Below, in pieces: positions 44,246 through 53,561 of a stretch of DNA of 64,000 bases (its first letter is position 1; every line of letters starts with the position of its first letter). The translations under genes and the position numbers were made by a program. The stretch is from Hyphomicrobiaceae bacterium. GTDB taxonomy: Bacteria > Pseudomonadota > Alphaproteobacteria > Rhizobiales > Xanthobacteraceae. The notes beneath the pieces were generated by a model. It ran no database searches. It was not told the origin of the DNA and saw only the letters and a program-made list of their open reading frames with translations. The DNA lies in contig JAJPJB010000059.1 of the NCBI GenBank assembly GCA_021324465.1, positions 1-64,000 on the forward strand. The letters are read 5' to 3'.

Positions 44246-44408
44246 GCGCGGTTTATTCCAGGCGAGTGTTTACCCAGTTGTGACGAAAGCCTTATTCCGG
44301 ATCCGCCAGAAGGCAGGCCTCGGGAATGAAACGCAACGATCTGAAATCTCTCCTGTGAGTGTCTGGTGCATCAGACAAGCTCGTGGGGAGAGAGCCAATG
44401 TTTCGACA

Positions 44409-44576
44409 GTGAAATTCGCAGCTGCGGCTGCGCTATTTTTCGCCGGAACGCTCGCTGCGTCGGCCGCGCTGAAGGCGCGCGCCAGCCATGCCTGGCAGTC
44501 GGCTGTGCCCAGCATGATCCCCGGTTACGGTAAGGACGGCGAACGGGTCGCCATCCCGAATCCGAACCGCCAATAG
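44409..44576 (+). CDS. small putative exported or membrane-anchored protein
   Basis: The product has 55 residues from GTG 44409. The first ~24 residues, VKFAAAAALFFAGTLAASAAL, look like a signal peptide or a single membrane span; the remainder (HAWQSAVPSMIPGYGKDGERVAIPNPNRQ) is polar. The start is uncertain: GGGGAGAG lies about 17 bases upstream and the frame is open to GTG 44280, but the earlier residues look non-coding. A strong terminator follows 33 bases after the stop, which supports a real transcript end. I recognise no family. Confidence 0.4.
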   Translation: MKFAAAAALFFAGTLAASAALKARASHAWQSAVPSMIPGYGKDGERVAIPNPNRQ

Positions 44577-44608
44577 CCGGGGGCGCTCCCATCGCGCGGG
44601 GCCACTTC

Positions 44609-44649
44609 GCGGACAAGGCCGAATATCCCGCCCGGCCTTGTCCGCGCTT
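44609..44649 (+). terminator. strong bidirectional terminator
   Basis: A perfect 13-bp stem pairs GCGGACAAGGCCG (44609-44621) with CGGCCTTGTCCGC (44633-44645) around an 11-base loop and is followed on the plus strand by GCTTTT. It lies between the plus-strand GST unit and the minus-strand acyl-CoA ligase that ends at 44657, so it can serve both. Confidence 0.85.
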
Positions 44650-44656
44650 TTGACGT

Positions 44657-46393
44657 TCACGCGGTCTTCTGCGCTTTGAGGCCGAGCTCGGCGATGCTGC
44701 GCTCGCGCATGATGAATTTTTGAATCTTGCCGGTGACCGTCATCGGGAATTCGTCGACGAATTTGATATAGCGCGGCACCTTGTAATGCGCGATCTGGCC
44801 GCGGCAGAATGCCCGGATCTCCTCGTCCGTGGCGGTGACGCCGGGGCGCAGCTTCACCCAGGCGCAAATCTCCTCGCCATAGCGATCGTCCGGCACGCCG
44901 ATCACCTGGACGTCCTGGATCTTTGGATGCCGGTACAGAAATTCTTCGATCTCGCGCGGATAGACGTTCTCGCCGCCGCGGATGACCATGTCCTTGATGC
45001 GTCCGACGATGTTGCAATAGCCCTCGGCATCGATGGTGGCGAGGTCGCCGGTATGCATCCAGCGCGCCGCATCGATCGCTTCGCGGGTGCGCTCTTCGTC
45101 GTTCCAATAGCCGAGCATCACCGAGTAGCCGCGCGTCAGCAGCTCGCCCGCCGTGCCGGTCGGCACGATGCGGCCCTGGAGATCGACGATTTTTACTTCA
45201 AGATGCGGCTGAATGCGCCCGACGGTCGATACGCGCCGCTCCAGCGGATCTTCGGTCGAGCTCTGGAAGCTGACCGGACTGGTCTCCGTCATGCCGTAGG
45301 CGATCGTGATTTCCGACAGATGCATCTTGGTGACGGCACGCTTCATCACTTCGATCGGACACGGCGAGCCCGCCATGATGCCGGTGCGCAACGAGGACAG
45401 ATCAAAGCGATCGAACTCGGGATGATCGAGTTGCGCAATGAACATGGTGGGCACGCCATGCAGGGCGGTGCAGCGCTCTTCGGCGACGGTCTGCAGCGTC
45501 GCCAGCGGATCGAATCCCTCGCCGGGGAATACCATGCAGGAGCCATGCGTCAGTGCCGCGAGATTGCCGAGCACCATGCCGAAGCAATGATAGAGCGGTA
45601 CCGGAATGCAGAGCCGATCGTCGGGCGTAAGCCGCATCGCCTCGCCGATGAAGAAGCCGTTGTTGAGAATGTTGTGATGCGACAGCGTCGCGCCTTTGGG
45701 AAAGCCCGTCGTGCCGGAGGTGAACTGAATGTTGATCGGCTGATCGAACTGCAGTTGCGGGCTAAGCTCGGCCAGGCGTTGAGCTTCCGCCGCCCCGCCG
45801 CGCGACATGACTTCCGAAAAGCGGAACGTGCCGGGATGCCAGCCATCGCCGAGCAGGACCACTGCACGCAGCGTCGGCAGCCGTGTCGATTCAAGTCTGC
45901 CCGGCGTCGCGTGGCCGAGCTCGGGCGCGAGCTCGCGCAGCATCGCGATATAGTCCGATGTCTTGAACCGTTCGGCGAGGATGAGTGCCTTGCAGCCGAC
46001 TTTGTTGAGCGCGTATTCAAGTTCGGCGACGCGATACGCCGGATTGATATTGACCAGGATCAGCCCCGCTTTGGCCGTGGCGAACTGGGTCACCACCCAT
46101 TCCGAATTGTTGGGCGACCAGATGCCGATGCGGTCGCCGGGCTCGAGGCCGAGCGTCAGCAACCCCGCAGCCAGCCGGTCAACTTCACGTTGCAATTCGG
46201 CATAGGTCAACCGAACCTTCTGATGACGTACGACCAGTGCGGGACGTGACGCCCATTTGGCACAGGCCGCATCAAAGAACTGGCCGATGGTATCGCCGAT
46301 CAGCGGCTGACTGCTCGCGCCATGGACGTAACTGAGCGTGAGAGCTGGTTTTGCGTTGCCGGTCATTGTGTTACCGGCCAAGTCCTCGACCAT
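44657..46393 (-). CDS. acyl-CoA synthetase (AMP-binding, fatty-acid/medium-chain type)
   Basis: The protein has 578 residues; ATG 46393 follows GGGAGGA by four bases. Motifs: P-loop [20 protein letters not shown] (about 203-222), [11 protein letters not shown] (about 354), [13 protein letters not shown] (about 448), [23 protein letters not shown] (about 464) and TGKIQKFIM with the catalytic Lys (about 559). It closely resembles the FadD-like medium/long-chain acyl-CoA synthetases and (R)-benzylsuccinyl/phenylpropionate-type ligases. It makes acyl-CoA for beta-oxidation or ring degradation. It is divergent from the MHS transporter, with ~200 bases between the starts, so the transporter may import its substrate. 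Confidence 0.93.
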   Translation of the reverse strand: MVEDLAGNTMTGNAKPALTLSYVHGASSQPLIGDTIGQFFDAACAKWASRPALVVRHQKVRLTYAELQREVDRLAAGLLTLGLEPGDRIGIWSPNNSEWVVTQFATAKAGLILVNINPAYRVAELEYALNKVGCKALILAERFKTSDYIAMLRELAPELGHATPGRLESTRLPTLRAVVLLGDGWHPGTFRFSEVMSRGGAAEAQRLAELSPQLQFDQPINIQFTSGTTGFPKGATLSHHNILNNGFFIGEAMRLTPDDRLCIPVPLYHCFGMVLGNLAALTHGSCMVFPGEGFDPLATLQTVAEERCTALHGVPTMFIAQLDHPEFDRFDLSSLRTGIMAGSPCPIEVMKRAVTKMHLSEITIAYGMTETSPVSFQSSTEDPLERRVSTVGRIQPHLEVKIVDLQGRIVPTGTAGELLTRGYSVMLGYWNDEERTREAIDAARWMHTGDLATIDAEGYCNIVGRIKDMVIRGGENVYPREIEEFLYRHPKIQDVQVIGVPDDRYGEEICAWVKLRPGVTATDEEIRAFCRGQIAHYKVPRYIKFVDEFPMTVTGKIQKFIMRERSIAELGLKAQKTA

Positions 46394-46592
46394 GTGTTCC
46401 TCCCTTTTGTTTTGCTGGCGATCATAATGCCTGCTTGCGCGATGCGGAATGCATCTTGATTTCGGAACAGAGCGATAAGGTCCTGTTCACCCCTCCGCGC
46501 TAAATCTGTGTCTAGCCTAATCCGAGCTCTTGCGGGTGGTGGGTCGGCAGCTCTCAGAGACCGCCGCCGTGCCGGACGAAGGATGGAGCGCC

Positions 46593-47939
46593 GTGGCGCA
46601 GTTTGACATCAGCAAGACGCCGCAACACGGCCGCCAAAGCCTTTTGGGTCAGATATTTTCGCCTGGGCCGCTGGCGAACAAAAGCAACACAGTTTCGGCA
46701 GCGCTGCGCCCACGCTGGCGCGCGCTTGCCGCCGCCTCGCTCGGCAATGCGCTCGAATGGTACGATTTCGTCATCTACGGCTATCTCGCGACGACCATTT
46801 CCAGACTGTTCTTTCCGTCAAAATCCGAACTGGAATCGCTGCTCATCGCTTTGGCGACTTTCGGCATCACCTTCTTCATCCGGCCGCTGGGCGGCATTCT
46901 GCTCGGCGCCTTTGCCGATCGGCACGGCCGCAAGGCGGCCTTCATGGCGACCATCGGCTTGATGATGCTCGGGACCGCGATGATCGCCGTCGTTCCGACC
47001 TATGCGGCGATCGGGCCGCTCGCACCGATCGCCATCGTGGTGGCCCGACTCGTTCAGGGAATCTCCGCTGGCGGCGGATTTGGCAGCGCCACCGCCTTCT
47101 TGGCCGAACAGGATCCGAGGTGGCGCGGCTTTTTCGCGAGCTGGCAATTCGCCAGCCAAGGGCTCACCACCGTCATCGCCGCTGCAGCCGGCGCCGTCTT
47201 GACCGGTATGCTAAGCACCGAGCAGATCGAGGCAGGCGGCTGGCGGATCCCGTTCATGTTCGGGCTGTTGATCGGGCCGGTCGCCTATTATCTCGGCCGT
47301 CATGCCGATGAGACCGCGGAATTTCAGGCGCTGCGGGACCGCCGCTCGCCATTTCTCGAAGCACTATCTGATGCCAAGATGCGAATGGCGGTGTCGCTTG
47401 GCACCGTCGTGCTCTGCACGGTTCTGACCTACACCACCTTGTTCATGCCAGGCTATGCGGTCCGTCAGCTCGGGCTGCCGCAGGCTGGAAGCTTCCTGGC
47501 GACGCTACTTAGCGGGGCAATTCAAATTGTCGTTGTGCCAATCATCGGCGCGATTTCCGATCGCTGTGGGCGTTGGCCGATCATGGTCGGCGCAAGCTGC
47601 GCCGCTTTGGCCTTGAGCTATCCCCTATTCGTGTGGCTGGCCGCGGTGCCGACTCTGTCGACCCTGCTCGCTGTTCAGGGCGTGATGGGAATTGTTGGCG
47701 CCATCTATCTGGGTCCGCTCGCCGCGCTGATGTCGGAGATCTTTCCGACGCGCATGCGCACGACCGGGCTTGCAATCAGCTATTCCGTTTGTGTTGCGAT
47801 CTTCGGCGGCTTCGCGCCGTTCATCAATGCATGGCTGATCAGCGTCACCAGCAGCAATGTCGCACCGAGCTTCTATCTGACCGTGGCGGCCGCGATCAGC
47901 CTCGCGGCTTTGGTGACCCAGCGCCGGCTTAATTTATGA
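46593..47939 (+). CDS. MFS transporter, metabolite:H+ symporter (MHS) type
   Basis: The protein has 448 residues from GTG 46593 (GGATGGAG upstream; TTG 46530 would add 21 residues). The MHS signature LGNALEWYDFVIYGYLATTISRLFF (about 52-76) is clear, with the MFS loop motif GAFADRHGRKAAFM (about 108-121), RLVQGISAGGGFGSATAF, and 12 hydrophobic segments. The family imports carboxylates such as citrate, ketoglutarate, shikimate or aromatic acids with protons (KgtP, ShiA, CitA are named members). Divergent pairing with an acyl-CoA synthetase suggests import of an organic acid for activation. Confidence 0.92.
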   Translation: MAQFDISKTPQHGRQSLLGQIFSPGPLANKSNTVSAALRPRWRALAAASLGNALEWYDFVIYGYLATTISRLFFPSKSELESLLIALATFGITFFIRPLGGILLGAFADRHGRKAAFMATIGLMMLGTAMIAVVPTYAAIGPLAPIAIVVARLVQGISAGGGFGSATAFLAEQDPRWRGFFASWQFASQGLTTVIAAAAGAVLTGMLSTEQIEAGGWRIPFMFGLLIGPVAYYLGRHADETAEFQALRDRRSPFLEALSDAKMRMAVSLGTVVLCTVLTYTTLFMPGYAVRQLGLPQAGSFLATLLSGAIQIVVVPIIGAISDRCGRWPIMVGASCAALALSYPLFVWLAAVPTLSTLLAVQGVMGIVGAIYLGPLAALMSEIFPTRMRTTGLAISYSVCVAIFGGFAPFINAWLISVTSSNVAPSFYLTVAAAISLAALVTQRRLNL

Positions 47940-48146
47940 TAACAAATTAACGCGCACTTAAGCCGCGCCGGCAGGGCCGCCTGCGCAGAAAAAGCGCGCT
48001 TTCCCCTCCGATTAGCTAAGTTTTTAGCGGGTCTGGGGCCAGATATTTTACCATTTGCGTACGCTCGTTTGTTAGCAAAAGCCAAGAATAATCGTAGCCG
48101 GTGATTACCACAGGCGTCCTTGCGTGGCCGCCACCGGGCGTTGCAA

Positions 48147-50135
48147 ATGCAAAATCTTTTGTACAAGTCGGCGATTTTCAACTGGCTTGTCTCGATACCG
48201 GAACAAAAATTGCGATTCGAACTTGTCGACGCGCTTTATGGCACGCCAAAATCGATATTCGCGGCAACGATCGCCGCCTTGTCGGTCGTCGGCATTATCT
48301 TCGCGATGAGTGACGATGCGGTCTTCGCATGGATCTTCTGCGCCTTTCTGATCACTGGCATCGGTCGCACGCTAGCGATCACTCTCTATCGTCGTTCGCA
48401 TCACGATATTGATGACAAGGCAGCGACTGCGCTTTGGGAACGTCGCGCCTTGATCGGCGCATGGTCGTTCGCCGGACTGGTCGGATTTACCGGAGCCTAC
48501 GGCGTCCTCGCCCATCCCAACGGCAATATCGAGCTCCTCATCAACTGTTGCGTGATGGGCTACATCGCCGGCATTTCATCGCGCAACGCCAGCCGGCCAA
48601 TCATTTCGATCGGCCAGGTTTCGCTTACCGCCTTTCCATTCATGATCGCGCTTTGGATGCGCGCGGACCTGGTGCATGTCGTTCTTGCAATTTTCATCGG
48701 CGTGCTGTTTCTCAGCATCATCGTCATCTGCCGCGCGGTATTCGACAACATCGTTTCCCGGCACAGCGCCTTTCGCCGCATTGAATCAATAGCACGGCGC
48801 GATGCATTGACCGATCTTTGGAATCGTACCGCGCTGTTCGAGATCCTGGAGAATCGTCTTTCCGACGTACCCGATTCGGGCGACACCGTGGCATTGATCT
48901 TGATCGATCTCGATCGCTTCAAGGACATCAATGATACGTTTGGTCATCAGACCGGCGATGCTGTTCTTAAAGAAGTCGGCGAGCGGCTAAGGTCAGTCGC
49001 ACGGCCAGGCGACGAGGTGGCAAGGGTCGGCGGCGATGAATTCGTCGTCGTCGTGGTCGGCAAGGATGCCGAACAATCGCGCATCACGGCGGAAAGAGTT
49101 TTCGCAGCCCTTGCCAATCCGTTCCAGGTCGGCATCAATCAGCATTTCTGCGGCGCCAGCATTGGCTATGCCATAGCGCCGCGCCAGGGCGCCACTCTCG
49201 AAGCGTTGTTCCGCAATGCCGATCTGGCGCTTTACGAGGCGAAGCAGGCCGGGCGCGGCCAGATCGTCTGCCATACCTTCGCGATTAGTGAACGCTACGA
49301 CAGGCGCGTGCAACTCGAGCACGATCTGCAATTCGCGCTGCAGAATGGCGAGATGTCGCTGGTCTATCAGCCAATCGTCGATCCACGCTCCGGCCGCGCT
49401 ATCTGCTGCGAGGCCCTGCTGCGCTGGAATCATCCGAGGCTCGGAGCGATCAGCCCGATCGAGTTCATTCCGCTGGCGGAGACAACCGGCCTGATCGTCT
49501 CGATCGGGAGCTGGGTGCTGCACACCGCCTGCACGGAAGCGAACCAATGGCCGACCGACATCAGCGTTGCGGTCAATCTGTCGGCGTTGCAATTCCGGCG
49601 CACCACTGATCTTGTCTCCATCGTGGTCGACACGCTCGCCAGCACCGGTTTGCCCGCCCGTCGCCTGGTGCTCGAAATCACCGAATCCATCCTCATCGAG
49701 GATTCCTCGGCGGCGCGCGCCATTCTGGAACGATTGCGCGACCACGGCGTCGGCATTTCGCTCGACGATTTTGGAACTGGCTTCGCATCGCTCGCTTACC
49801 TCAACGACTTTCCATTCTCCAAGATCAAGATCGATCGCAAATTCTCGCAAGCCATCGACACTTCTCCGCGCACGGCCGCCATTATCGGCGGCATTGCCAA
49901 AACGACACGGGACTTGCATATCGAACTGATCGCTGAAGGCGTCGAGACTGAAAATCAGCTTGAGCGCATGTTCCGCTTCGGCATTTACGCGATGCAGGGC
50001 TTTCTGTTCTGTCGTCCGTTGCCGGCCGACGAGGTTCGCAAAATGATCGGCGGCCCGATCATGTCGGTGGTCGGCAGGCGTACCGCGGACCAGGCGCGCA
50101 TGGCCGCCGACCGACGGCGCAAAGCGGCATCGTAA
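48147..50135 (+). CDS. membrane GGDEF-EAL cyclic-di-GMP enzyme
   Basis: The protein has 662 residues from ATG 48147. The N-terminal ~195 residues contain five or six membrane helices. The GGDEF domain (about 210-375) has an intact active site RVGGDEFVVV and the product-inhibition I-site RPGD exactly five residues before it. The EAL domain (about 395-640) keeps CCEALLRWNHP, the metal-binding VNLSALQFR, LEITES, and DDFGTGFASLAYL, so both cyclase and phosphodiesterase sites look competent. The C-terminal RRTADQARMAADRRRKAAS is basic. The membrane part probably senses an unknown signal. It is convergent with pyrB-like. Confidence 0.94.
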   Translation: MQNLLYKSAIFNWLVSIPEQKLRFELVDALYGTPKSIFAATIAALSVVGIIFAMSDDAVFAWIFCAFLITGIGRTLAITLYRRSHHDIDDKAATALWERRALIGAWSFAGLVGFTGAYGVLAHPNGNIELLINCCVMGYIAGISSRNASRPIISIGQVSLTAFPFMIALWMRADLVHVVLAIFIGVLFLSIIVICRAVFDNIVSRHSAFRRIESIARRDALTDLWNRTALFEILENRLSDVPDSGDTVALILIDLDRFKDINDTFGHQTGDAVLKEVGERLRSVARPGDEVARVGGDEFVVVVVGKDAEQSRITAERVFAALANPFQVGINQHFCGASIGYAIAPRQGATLEALFRNADLALYEAKQAGRGQIVCHTFAISERYDRRVQLEHDLQFALQNGEMSLVYQPIVDPRSGRAICCEALLRWNHPRLGAISPIEFIPLAETTGLIVSIGSWVLHTACTEANQWPTDISVAVNLSALQFRRTTDLVSIVVDTLASTGLPARRLVLEITESILIEDSSAARAILERLRDHGVGISLDDFGTGFASLAYLNDFPFSKIKIDRKFSQAIDTSPRTAAIIGGIAKTTRDLHIELIAEGVETENQLERMFRFGIYAMQGFLFCRPLPADEVRKMIGGPIMSVVGRRTADQARMAADRRRKAAS

Positions 50136-50218
50136 GGCCGCGGCCGCCGCGGTCGCATCTTAAAAGCGAGCCGGCTAAATGGGCGACCAAGCAGGCCTGC
50201 TTTGTGGCACACAAGTTC

Positions 50219-51226
50219 TCATGACGGCGACAAAAACCTGTCCAAAACCGCCATGCGCATGAATTTGGACAGGCGGACTTGCTCGAAATACATCGCATTC
50301 GGCAAATCATCGCAGGCGGTGTCGATCTCATCGTGCCGCGGCAAGGGATGATAGAGCAGCGCCTTCGAACCGGTCTTCTCGATCTTTTCCGGCGTCACCC
50401 GATGACTGTCCGGCGTGATCTTTGGCGACACATATCCTGAATCCGCGGCTTCGCCGATGTCCGACATGTCATACGGCGCCATCATGATCGCATCGCACTC
50501 CGCAAGCGCATGGACGATGTCGGTGACAAGGCGGCAGCGAATGTTGCGTTCGCCGAACAGCGCCAGCACATCGCGCGGAATGTCGTAATAAGACGGCGGG
50601 CAGAACACGATCTCACGCGGCGCCTCATAGCGCAACAAATAGGCGAGCGAGCGCACCGTGCGCCCGCGCGGATCGCCGCCGAAGCCGATGCTCTTGTCGC
50701 GAATAGTGCCGAGCCCGCGCCGCATCGCGAAGATGTCGATCAGCGCTTGCGTCGGATGCTCGTTCCACCCGTCGCCCGCATTGATCACGGGCTTTACTGA
50801 TTTCGCGGCCATGCGGGCCGCTGCGCCGCTTTCGTGATGACGGACCACGATCGCGTCGCTGAATCGGGAGACGACCGCGGCGCAATCTTCGAGCGTTTCG
50901 CCGGTCCTGCTGTTTGAGCGCGATGCCGCCATGTCGTCGATGCCGATGGCGGCGGCGCCGAGCGCTGCCGCGGCGGCCTCAAAGCCGATCCGCGTTCGAG
51001 TGGAGGCCTGAAAGAACACCAAAGCCACGGACTTGCCGAATGTGCCTGGCGTGGACGCGCGGCCCAATTCGAAGGCCTCCGCGGCCCGACAATAGGCGTC
51101 GACGTCGTTGCTGTCGATTGATTGGGCGCTGAGCAGATGTTTGACCGCGCTTTCGGAGCGTGGCGCGATGACGTCCCGCCTCGTCGCCGGCACGATGCGC
51201 GGGATATTTGCTGGTATCGACGCCAT
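50219..51226 (-). CDS. aspartate carbamoyltransferase-like protein (divergent PyrB)
   Basis: The protein has 335 residues. Carbamoyl-phosphate binding STRTRIGFEAAA (about 75-86), the HHESGAA loop, HPTQALIDI (about 156-164) and HPLPRHDEID (about 293-302) are those of aspartate rather than ornithine carbamoyltransferase. The enzyme forms N-carbamoyl-aspartate in pyrimidine synthesis. The sequence is unlike the standard alphaproteobacterial PyrB-PyrC pair: no dihydroorotase or pyrC-like gene follows, and the FGGDPRGRTVRSLAYLL region is variant. It may be a second, specialised carbamoyltransferase. ATG 51226 opens the protein with a short extra N-terminus. Confidence 0.85.
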   Translation of the reverse strand: MASIPANIPRIVPATRRDVIAPRSESAVKHLLSAQSIDSNDVDAYCRAAEAFELGRASTPGTFGKSVALVFFQASTRTRIGFEAAAAALGAAAIGIDDMAASRSNSRTGETLEDCAAVVSRFSDAIVVRHHESGAAARMAAKSVKPVINAGDGWNEHPTQALIDIFAMRRGLGTIRDKSIGFGGDPRGRTVRSLAYLLRYEAPREIVFCPPSYYDIPRDVLALFGERNIRCRLVTDIVHALAECDAIMMAPYDMSDIGEAADSGYVSPKITPDSHRVTPEKIEKTGSKALLYHPLPRHDEIDTACDDLPNAMYFEQVRLSKFMRMAVLDRFLSPS

Positions 51227-51524
51227 TACGGAATTCCGGCCGACGCGCGAGCGCGACGTTTAACGCTATATTAACCAGCTTCGCGTGCGCGGCAACGGTC
51301 GTACGCATTCGTGCGTGTGTCTCAAATTGAAACGGGACCGGGCGAATGCGGCCGGAGTGGTTTTTCGACATGCGCCGAAACCATCGATTTTTCAGACGAT
51401 TTGCGGTGTGCGTACCATGGTGCCATCGCTCAGCAGCCCTCGACACTGGCGCTGGCAATTTTTGCACCATGGTTAACAGCGCAGGCAGCATTAATGCCGT
51501 ATCCCTTTGGGCGCGGGCTTGCCT
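51227..51524. other. intergenic region between the hydrogenase-like operon and pyrB-like
   Basis: About 300 bases at the 3' end of the operon. No protein is recognised. No good terminator hairpin with a T tract was found on the minus strand. The pyrB-like promoter should lie here (near ATATTAACCAGC at about 51270). Confidence 0.35.
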
Positions 51525-52040
51525 TCAGCGCACGCACTGCAGCAGCGCCAGCAAGCCCTGGAGCAGCGCAACCGGCGACGGCGGGCAGCCGCGAATGTGC
51601 AGATCGACCGGCACGACATTCGATACGCCGCCCACGACCGCATAGCTGCCGGCAAAAATGCCGCCGTCGAACGCGCAGTCGCCCACTGCGACGACCCATT
51701 TCGGATCGGGTGTCGCGGCGTAGGTGCGCTCCAGCGCCTCGCGCATGTTTTTTGTGACAGGCCCGGTCACCAGCAGCACGTCGGCATGACGCGGCGAGGC
51801 GACAAAGCGCAGGCCGAATCGCTCCAGATCATAGAAGGCGTTGTTGAGCGCATGAATTTCAAGCTCGCAGCCATTGCAGGAGCCGGCATCGACTTCGCGG
51901 ATTGACAGGCTGCGGCCGAGCCGCCGCCGCGCCAAGCGGTCGATGCTTGTGGCCAGTTCGGCAAGCGCGGCGTCGTCCGCCGTCGGCGGCGCTTCGGTGA
52001 GCGGTCCATGCACAAGGCTTTCGAACAATGTCTGGCGCAT
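51525..52040 (-). CDS. Ehr complex small subunit (HyfI/NuoB-like)
   Basis: The protein has 171 residues; ATG 52040 overlaps the preceding stop (TGATG). The four cysteines that hold the N2-type [4Fe-4S] cluster are all present: SCNGC (two), VGDCAFDGG and RGCPPSP. So electron transfer to the large subunit remains possible although that subunit has no nickel site. The ending RGCPPSPVALLQGLLALL is typical of NuoB/HycG proteins. It is the last of seven overlapping genes and probably faces the cytoplasm. The NuoI/HyfH-like ferredoxin subunit that normally feeds it is absent from this operon. Confidence 0.9.
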   Translation of the reverse strand: MRQTLFESLVHGPLTEAPPTADDAALAELATSIDRLARRRLGRSLSIREVDAGSCNGCELEIHALNNAFYDLERFGLRFVASPRHADVLLVTGPVTKNMREALERTYAATPDPKWVVAVGDCAFDGGIFAGSYAVVGGVSNVVPVDLHIRGCPPSPVALLQGLLALLQCVR

Positions 52041-53557
52041 CAGATATCGTGCCCCGAATACGAGCAATTGAACGATTTATTGCAGAGCGGGAAATCGGCG
52101 ACGATGTTGCCCTCGATCGCGGCCTCCAGAAGCGGCCATTGAAACCATGAAGGGTCGCGCAGATGGCAATGGGCGACTCTGCCTTGCTCGATCCGTACCG
52201 CGGCGAGCACGTCGCCGCGAAAGCCTTCTGCAAGACCCAGACCTTCGCCGTTGCCTGCCGGTTCGATGGCCCTCGCGATCGGACCATCCGGCATCCGCGC
52301 AATTATTTGGTCCACGAGCGAAAGGCTTTGTTCGACCTCGCGAATACGAATCCAGATACGCGCATTGACGTCGCCATCCGACAACACGGGAACAGCGAAC
52401 TCCAACTCATCGTAGGGCGCGTAGCAAAGCGCTTTGCGCACATCGAAGTTACGGCCGCTGGCGCGACCTACATAGCCCGACGCGCCGAATTTCCGGGCGT
52501 GGTCGGCGCGAACAATGCCGGTCGAAACCGTGCGATCCTGCAAAGAGGCCGTGTTGTCATAGAGCTCGACCAGGCGCGGAAAGCGCTGCCGGAAAATCTT
52601 AAGTGCTTCGCGCAGGATTGCCGTCGCATCGCGGCCGACATCGGCGGCAACGCCACCTGGTATCACCCGATCCATCATCAGACGATGCCCGCAGCAGGCA
52701 TCCGCGGCACGCAGCACCTGCTCGCGCAAGAGGCCGCAATGCGTGTGCATGATCGCGAATGATGCATCGTTGCAGATGGCGCCGATATCGCCAAAATGGT
52801 TCGCCAACCGCTCCAGTTCCGCCATCAGCGCGCGTAAATAGCGCGCGCGCGGCGGCACTTCGATCTTGAGCGCCGCCTCAACGGCGTGCGCAAAGGCGAT
52901 GCTGTAGGCGACGGTGCTGTCGCCCGAGATACGCGCTGCAAGCCTGGCACCCCGTTCGAGGCTCGCCCCCGCCATCAAGCCGGCGATGCCCTTGTGCGCA
53001 TAGCCCAGGCGCTGTTCGAGTCGGGCCACGGTTTCGCCGGAGCAGGTGAATCGGAAATGGCCCGGCTCGATGATGCCGGCGTGAACTGGTCCAACCGGAA
53101 TACGATGCAGGTTTTCGCCTTCGACCGGTAAGAAGTCATAGCCCGGCCGCGTTGCAGGTGCCGGCAGCTTCGCGCCGAGCGGAAATTGCACATCCCAGAA
53201 GCCGAGATCGAGCCAGGGGCGCGTATCCGCGGCGCCAATCGGCTCGAGCCCGTAGAGGCTCTGGATGGCGCGCTCGAGCCGGATGGCCGGCGGATGCCGC
53301 GCGCCGACCGAGGGAAATTTTCGCTCCGGACATTCGAGGCTCACGACTGCAATGTCGCTTGTGTCTTGTCCGATGACCGCCATGTGCACGGCGCCGGAGG
53401 CGCCCGCTTCAGCCCACAGGCCGAGCAGTGTCGCGCGCCCCGCGGCGAGTTCGCCAGCGACGGCGCGCCAAGCGTCGGCCGTGACGACCACACGCGGCCA
53501 CGGCCGATGCGCTTCGATACGGCGGCCTTGTGCGGCGATCTCGGTCAGGGAGGCCAT
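52040..53557 (-). CDS. Ehr complex large subunit (HyfG/HycE/NuoCD-like) without NiFe ligands
   Basis: The protein has 505 residues. ATG 53557 has GGGGTGA four bases upstream, so the longer frame to 53797 is not used. The N-terminal ~150 residues are NuoC-like. The rest is NuoD/HycE-like: VGPVHAGIIEPGHFRF (about 179-194), LGYAHKGIAGLM, and FPLCNKSFNCSYSGHDI at the end. Active [NiFe] large subunits have CxxC near RVCGIC and a C-terminal DPCxxC. Here the first place reads ISGDSTVAYSIAFAHAVE, and the C-terminal motif is also replaced, so nickel cannot be held in the usual way. This is the hallmark of energy-converting hydrogenase-related (Ehr) complexes. It is coupled to its neighbours by overlap on both sides. 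Confidence 0.88.
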   Translation of the reverse strand: MASLTEIAAQGRRIEAHRPWPRVVVTADAWRAVAGELAAGRATLLGLWAEAGASGAVHMAVIGQDTSDIAVVSLECPERKFPSVGARHPPAIRLERAIQSLYGLEPIGAADTRPWLDLGFWDVQFPLGAKLPAPATRPGYDFLPVEGENLHRIPVGPVHAGIIEPGHFRFTCSGETVARLEQRLGYAHKGIAGLMAGASLERGARLAARISGDSTVAYSIAFAHAVEAALKIEVPPRARYLRALMAELERLANHFGDIGAICNDASFAIMHTHCGLLREQVLRAADACCGHRLMMDRVIPGGVAADVGRDATAILREALKIFRQRFPRLVELYDNTASLQDRTVSTGIVRADHARKFGASGYVGRASGRNFDVRKALCYAPYDELEFAVPVLSDGDVNARIWIRIREVEQSLSLVDQIIARMPDGPIARAIEPAGNGEGLGLAEGFRGDVLAAVRIEQGRVAHCHLRDPSWFQWPLLEAAIEGNIVADFPLCNKSFNCSYSGHDI

Positions 53558-53561
53558 GCGA

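Noticed and set aside
44720-46249. 509-codon plus-strand ORF opposite the acyl-CoA synthetase
   Set aside because: GC-driven shadow; the minus-strand protein shows all adenylation motifs.
50187-50200. AAGCAGGCCTGCTT as a terminator between GGDEF-EAL and pyrB-like
   Set aside because: The palindrome has no loop and no T tract, so a terminator cannot be supported.
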